Of a DNA stretch of 10,405 nucleotides, positions 8,397 through 10,405 are shown piece by piece. The DNA comes from Haplosporangium gracile (lineage: Eukaryota; Mortierellomycota; Mortierellomycetes; Mortierellales; Mortierellaceae): the NCBI GenBank assembly GCA_015499985.1, contig JAAAUF010001021.1, positions 3,557 to 13,961 on the forward strand. Direction: 5' to 3'. The translations under genes and the position numbers were made by a program. The notes beneath the pieces are model-generated. The model did not search any database and was not told the DNA's origin. It worked only from the letters and a program-made list of their open reading frames with translations. Within the stretch, counting starts at the first letter, position 1. Each line of letters starts with the position of its first letter.

Positions 8397-8715
8397 TGTC
8401 GTGGATCGCGCCTAGGAGCTGGACTAGCTGATATGGCGCTGAAGGTAGAAGAAGGTAAAGGGGAGGAAAGAGAGAGCCCTAGGATAGAGAGCTTCAGAAG
8501 GTAAAGTAAGAAGAGAAGGGCTAGATGGATGAATGTCCAGGGGAAGATGGACATCAAGGACAAAGAGAAAAAGTATATGGGAAAATGTATATATTTATGA
8601 GTGAGAACGAAAAGGATCCTAAGGTAATGCTAGACTCTTGATGTAATGCTGTTGTTGCGCATCCCGATTGTTCGATCGCCCGTATGTCTTTTCACGCCCG
8701 GTATGGGTCGCGACA
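8397..8715 (-). mobile_element. Putative LTR (319 bp) of a Ty3/gypsy element, minus orientation
   Basis: On the minus strand the segment begins TGTCGCGACCC and ends GATCCACGACA, so it has TG...CA ends and a perfect 5-base terminal inverted repeat (TGTCG/CGACA). Inside it, in the same orientation, is a TATA-like ATAAATATATA (about 8602-8590) followed by a pyrimidine-rich stretch, as expected of an LTR promoter. It lies directly 5' of the integrase remnant, matching a 5' LTR. The flanking five bases (ATTCA before 8397, CAAAG after 8715, plus strand) are not duplicated, so it is not a simple solo insertion. No second copy was seen in the window. Confidence 0.55.
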
Positions 8716-9233
8716 CAAAGGAGTTCGAGAATAAAAGGAGCGCTGACCCTGCTTTCAGAGGTGTTTGTTTAAAGGAAACAGATCAAAAGATGGATCAAGG
8801 GGAAAATTAGAAGAATGACAGCTCAGGAACCATCTTCGCCTCCTCGGATTTATTGCTCCTACCAGTACCAGCTACCACTAACAAAAATAGCCACAAGAAA
8901 AAAGCCACTAAAACTACCCGACCCACAGATCCCTCACCCTTTCCTTAGAAAGGGAGAAGACAAAGACTTCTTTTGTAACTCTGATATATACATGGTCAAG
9001 CTCAAGAGAAGAGAATAAACATTATGGATTGGATGGGAAGTCACCTCCACAATCACTTCCTCTTTCGTGCAATTGTAAAAAGCAAACAATCATGGTTTTT
9101 CAGACTTCGCCCAACAAAGCGAAACCCTATTCTTTCTCAACCCCTGAATGTGACGTTTCGCAGAAAGTTTTTTTTTTTTTCTTTTGACTCGTGCTCATCC
9201 ACTTCTGTGACAGTATTGTAGACTGTCTCCTGC

Positions 9234-9271
9234 GTTGCCACCATTCCCACCCGTCGCCACCATTCCCACGA
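9234..9271 (+). repeat. 19-base tandem duplication
   Basis: Two adjacent 19-base units (9234-9252 and 9253-9271) share the core GCCACCATTCCCAC, with 16 of 19 positions the same. It lies about 260-300 bases upstream of the kinase start codon and could be a duplicated protein-binding site or simple slippage. Confidence 0.8.
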
Positions 9272-9432
9272 GCCCATCACTGGGTCCCTGTACACTATTG
9301 TCCCTTCGTCCGTCAACTGAAATGAGATTATTGAGTAAATACATGGAATTGACACGACAGGAGAGATAATATGAACAAAATTCGACCTCGAAAACAGAGA
9401 AAGGGATAAGTCCCCCTCTCTCTCTTTCTCTG

Positions 9433-9440
9433 TATAATAA
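9433..9440 (+). promoter_or_regulatory. TATA-like element upstream of the kinase gene
   Basis: TATAATAA lies 100 bases before the start codon at 9533, just after a CT-repeat stretch. The distance fits a core promoter, but the match is short and AT-rich motifs are common here. Confidence 0.3.
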
Positions 9441-9484
9441 TCATCATCCGTTTCTAGCCTTCCCTTCTCGTACTCAGTACTCTC

Positions 9485-9517
9485 TTGCCCTTTCCCTTGC
9501 CCCTTCCCTTGCCCTTC
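9485..9517 (+). repeat. 12-base tandem repeat in the kinase leader
   Basis: About 2.75 copies of a unit like TTGCCCYTTCCC lie between 9485 and 9517, just before the start codon at 9533. It is pyrimidine-rich and probably part of the 5' UTR. An in-frame ATG at 9485 (bases 9485-9487 read on the ORF start) would translate it as P/L/F repeats, which argues for the ATG at 9533. Confidence 0.7.
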
Positions 9518-9532
9518 ACACACTTTACAACA

Positions 9533-10405
9533 ATGGCGACCGATTCCCAACCCACTAAAACAAGAGTGTCGACCACACCCGCAGAAATCTTGGTCCCAGT
9601 CGACATTGGTCAAGGTTCTGAGGACTGCTCAACAAAACAACGACAACACAGCCAAAAGAAGCAGCCTCAGTCAAGGAGTGGAACAGCGACAACCACACAT
9701 GCCACCATGCCTTCAAAACTTGCTGAAGGCCCCAGGGACAACTGCAACAAAGTATTATCTCAACGCGCGTTGCAGCAACCCCAGCCCAAACAACCTTCGC
9801 CACCTATTTCATCACCCAACTCAAGTCGATGCATAGATTCTACAACGCTCGCAAGTATATCGATCCCTGCCAAGTATAAAAGGTATCCGGGATTAATTCA
9901 TCCGTATACAGTAAGACTCTTCCAAAACGCGTCGATATTTTTCTTGTCAAAGAATGGCATAAAAACATGTTAAATCCACATCAGGGTTCATATCAGGGCA
10001 CAACATCAACTCACTCTAACGCGTCATGTTTATGTTGTACGATTGTAGGACTATGTCCGAAAACGGCAGACATTTGTCGTTGAGAGCTTTGTATCGGCTG
10101 TAAGTACAACAAACGCAAGCAATTGGCTTTGTGGAGCATTGGCGCAATTTTTTTTTTGTTTCGTTTTAGTTTTATTGTTGTGGTTTGCTAGGGAGGGTTT
10201 GGATCCGTATTCAAGGCCGTCAATGGAAATGAAGTCTTCGCGATCAAGGCACAGAAAGCTGGAATCAGCAATGAGCGAGACCGGCAGGTAAACGAATGCC
10301 TTTTGCTTTTCTTTAAACAACCTTAATGTATACGCAGTGTCAATTGATAAAGCAGTATTTTACAAACACACGCCCCCTTTTTTTTTTTTTTTGTTGATGA
10401 TAATT
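9533..10405 (+). CDS. Protein kinase, 5' part (gene runs off the window)
   Basis: Three exons are read: 9533-9910 (126 codons), 10049-10099 (17) and 10192-10287 (32), joined by GT-AG introns all in phase 0. The 175 residues seen are the N-terminus only; a fourth intron side starts at 10288 (GTAAAC) and no further exon is visible before the window end. Residues 1-115 are rich in Q, S, T, P and N and likely disordered. The spliced exons 2 and 3 read FVVESFVSA-GGFGSVFKAV and EVFAIKAQK, which match the glycine-rich loop, the VFKA strand and the A-x-K ATP-binding lysine of a Ser/Thr kinase N-lobe. The first glycine of GxGxxG is replaced by serine (SAGGFG). The catalytic loop and DFG lie outside, so activity and family cannot be judged. 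The start at 9533 follows TTTACAACA, a fungal-type context; an in-frame ATG at 9485 is possible but gives a low-complexity extension. Confidence 0.75.
9911..10048 (+). other. Intron 1 of the kinase gene (138 bases)
   Basis: The donor GTAAGA follows HPYT, and the acceptor TTGTAG precedes DYVRKRQTF. A CTCTAAC branch-point-like sequence is present about 30 bases before the acceptor (near 10014-10020). Confidence 0.75.
10100..10191 (+). other. Intron 2 of the kinase gene (92 bases)
   Basis: The donor GTAAGT at 10100 and the acceptor GCTAG ending at 10191 are strong fungal sites, with a T-rich stretch between them. The intron falls inside the glycine-rich loop coding region, between the codons of SA and GGFG. 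Confidence 0.8.

Larger units (their letters stand above)
8716..9532. other. Region upstream of the kinase gene
   Basis: No gene is supported. The frame 8815-9018 (plus) has no recognisable features, and the frame 9137-9613 (minus) runs antisense across the leader and first exon of the kinase gene. The stretch holds a 19-base tandem duplication (9234-9271), a TATA-like sequence (9433-9440), and C/T-rich sequence from about 9411 to 9518, ending in a 12-base tandem repeat. Confidence 0.5.

Noticed and set aside
9137..9613. Minus-strand 158-aa open frame
   Set aside because: It crosses tandem repeats, the CT-rich leader and exon 1 of the kinase gene in antisense, with repeat-derived GQGKGQ-like residues and no domain signal.

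Overview
The window looks like nuclear DNA of a filamentous fungus, most likely an early-diverging lineage close to Mortierellomycotina. The grounds are short GT-AG introns that restore reading frames exactly, GC-rich third codon positions in the exons, CA-rich leaders just before start codons, long pyrimidine tracts upstream of genes, and a decayed Ty3/gypsy retroelement. No bacterial operon structure, Shine-Dalgarno sites, CRISPR array or tRNA gene was seen. The lineage is an inference from gene style, not from a database match.

Layout: (1) 1-1185 is the upstream region of the first gene, with a long C/T tract. (2) 1186-4333 (+) is a four-exon gene for an iron-sulfur L-serine dehydratase (622 aa when spliced) with a mitochondrial-type presequence. 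It would turn L-serine into pyruvate and ammonia. (3) 4334-4579 is a short convergent 3' region. (4) 4580-5963 (-) is a two-exon gene for a 418-aa protein with an uncharacterised N-terminal module, a helical segment and three Sel1-like repeats at the C-terminus. (5) 5964-7577 is about 1.6 kb without a supported gene: the pyrimidine-rich promoter of the Sel1 gene, poly(A), poly(T) and AT runs, and one possible decayed coding stretch. (6) 7578-8715 (-) is a retroelement remnant: an apparent 319-bp LTR followed almost directly by the broken end of a Ty3/gypsy integrase, with the GPY/F motif still readable but stops and frameshifts present. (7) 8716-9532 is the upstream region of the last gene, with small tandem duplications. 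(8) 9533 to the window edge (+) is the 5' part of a multi-exon protein kinase gene, cut by the window end inside the kinase N-lobe.

The three intact genes have no evident shared pathway; the region is ordinary fungal gene space with one old transposon scar. The most informative points are the bacterial-type Fe-S serine dehydratase with its C-terminal cysteine tail behind a mitochondrial presequence, and the unnamed N-terminal module of the Sel1 protein. I found no convincing evidence of a new multi-gene system.
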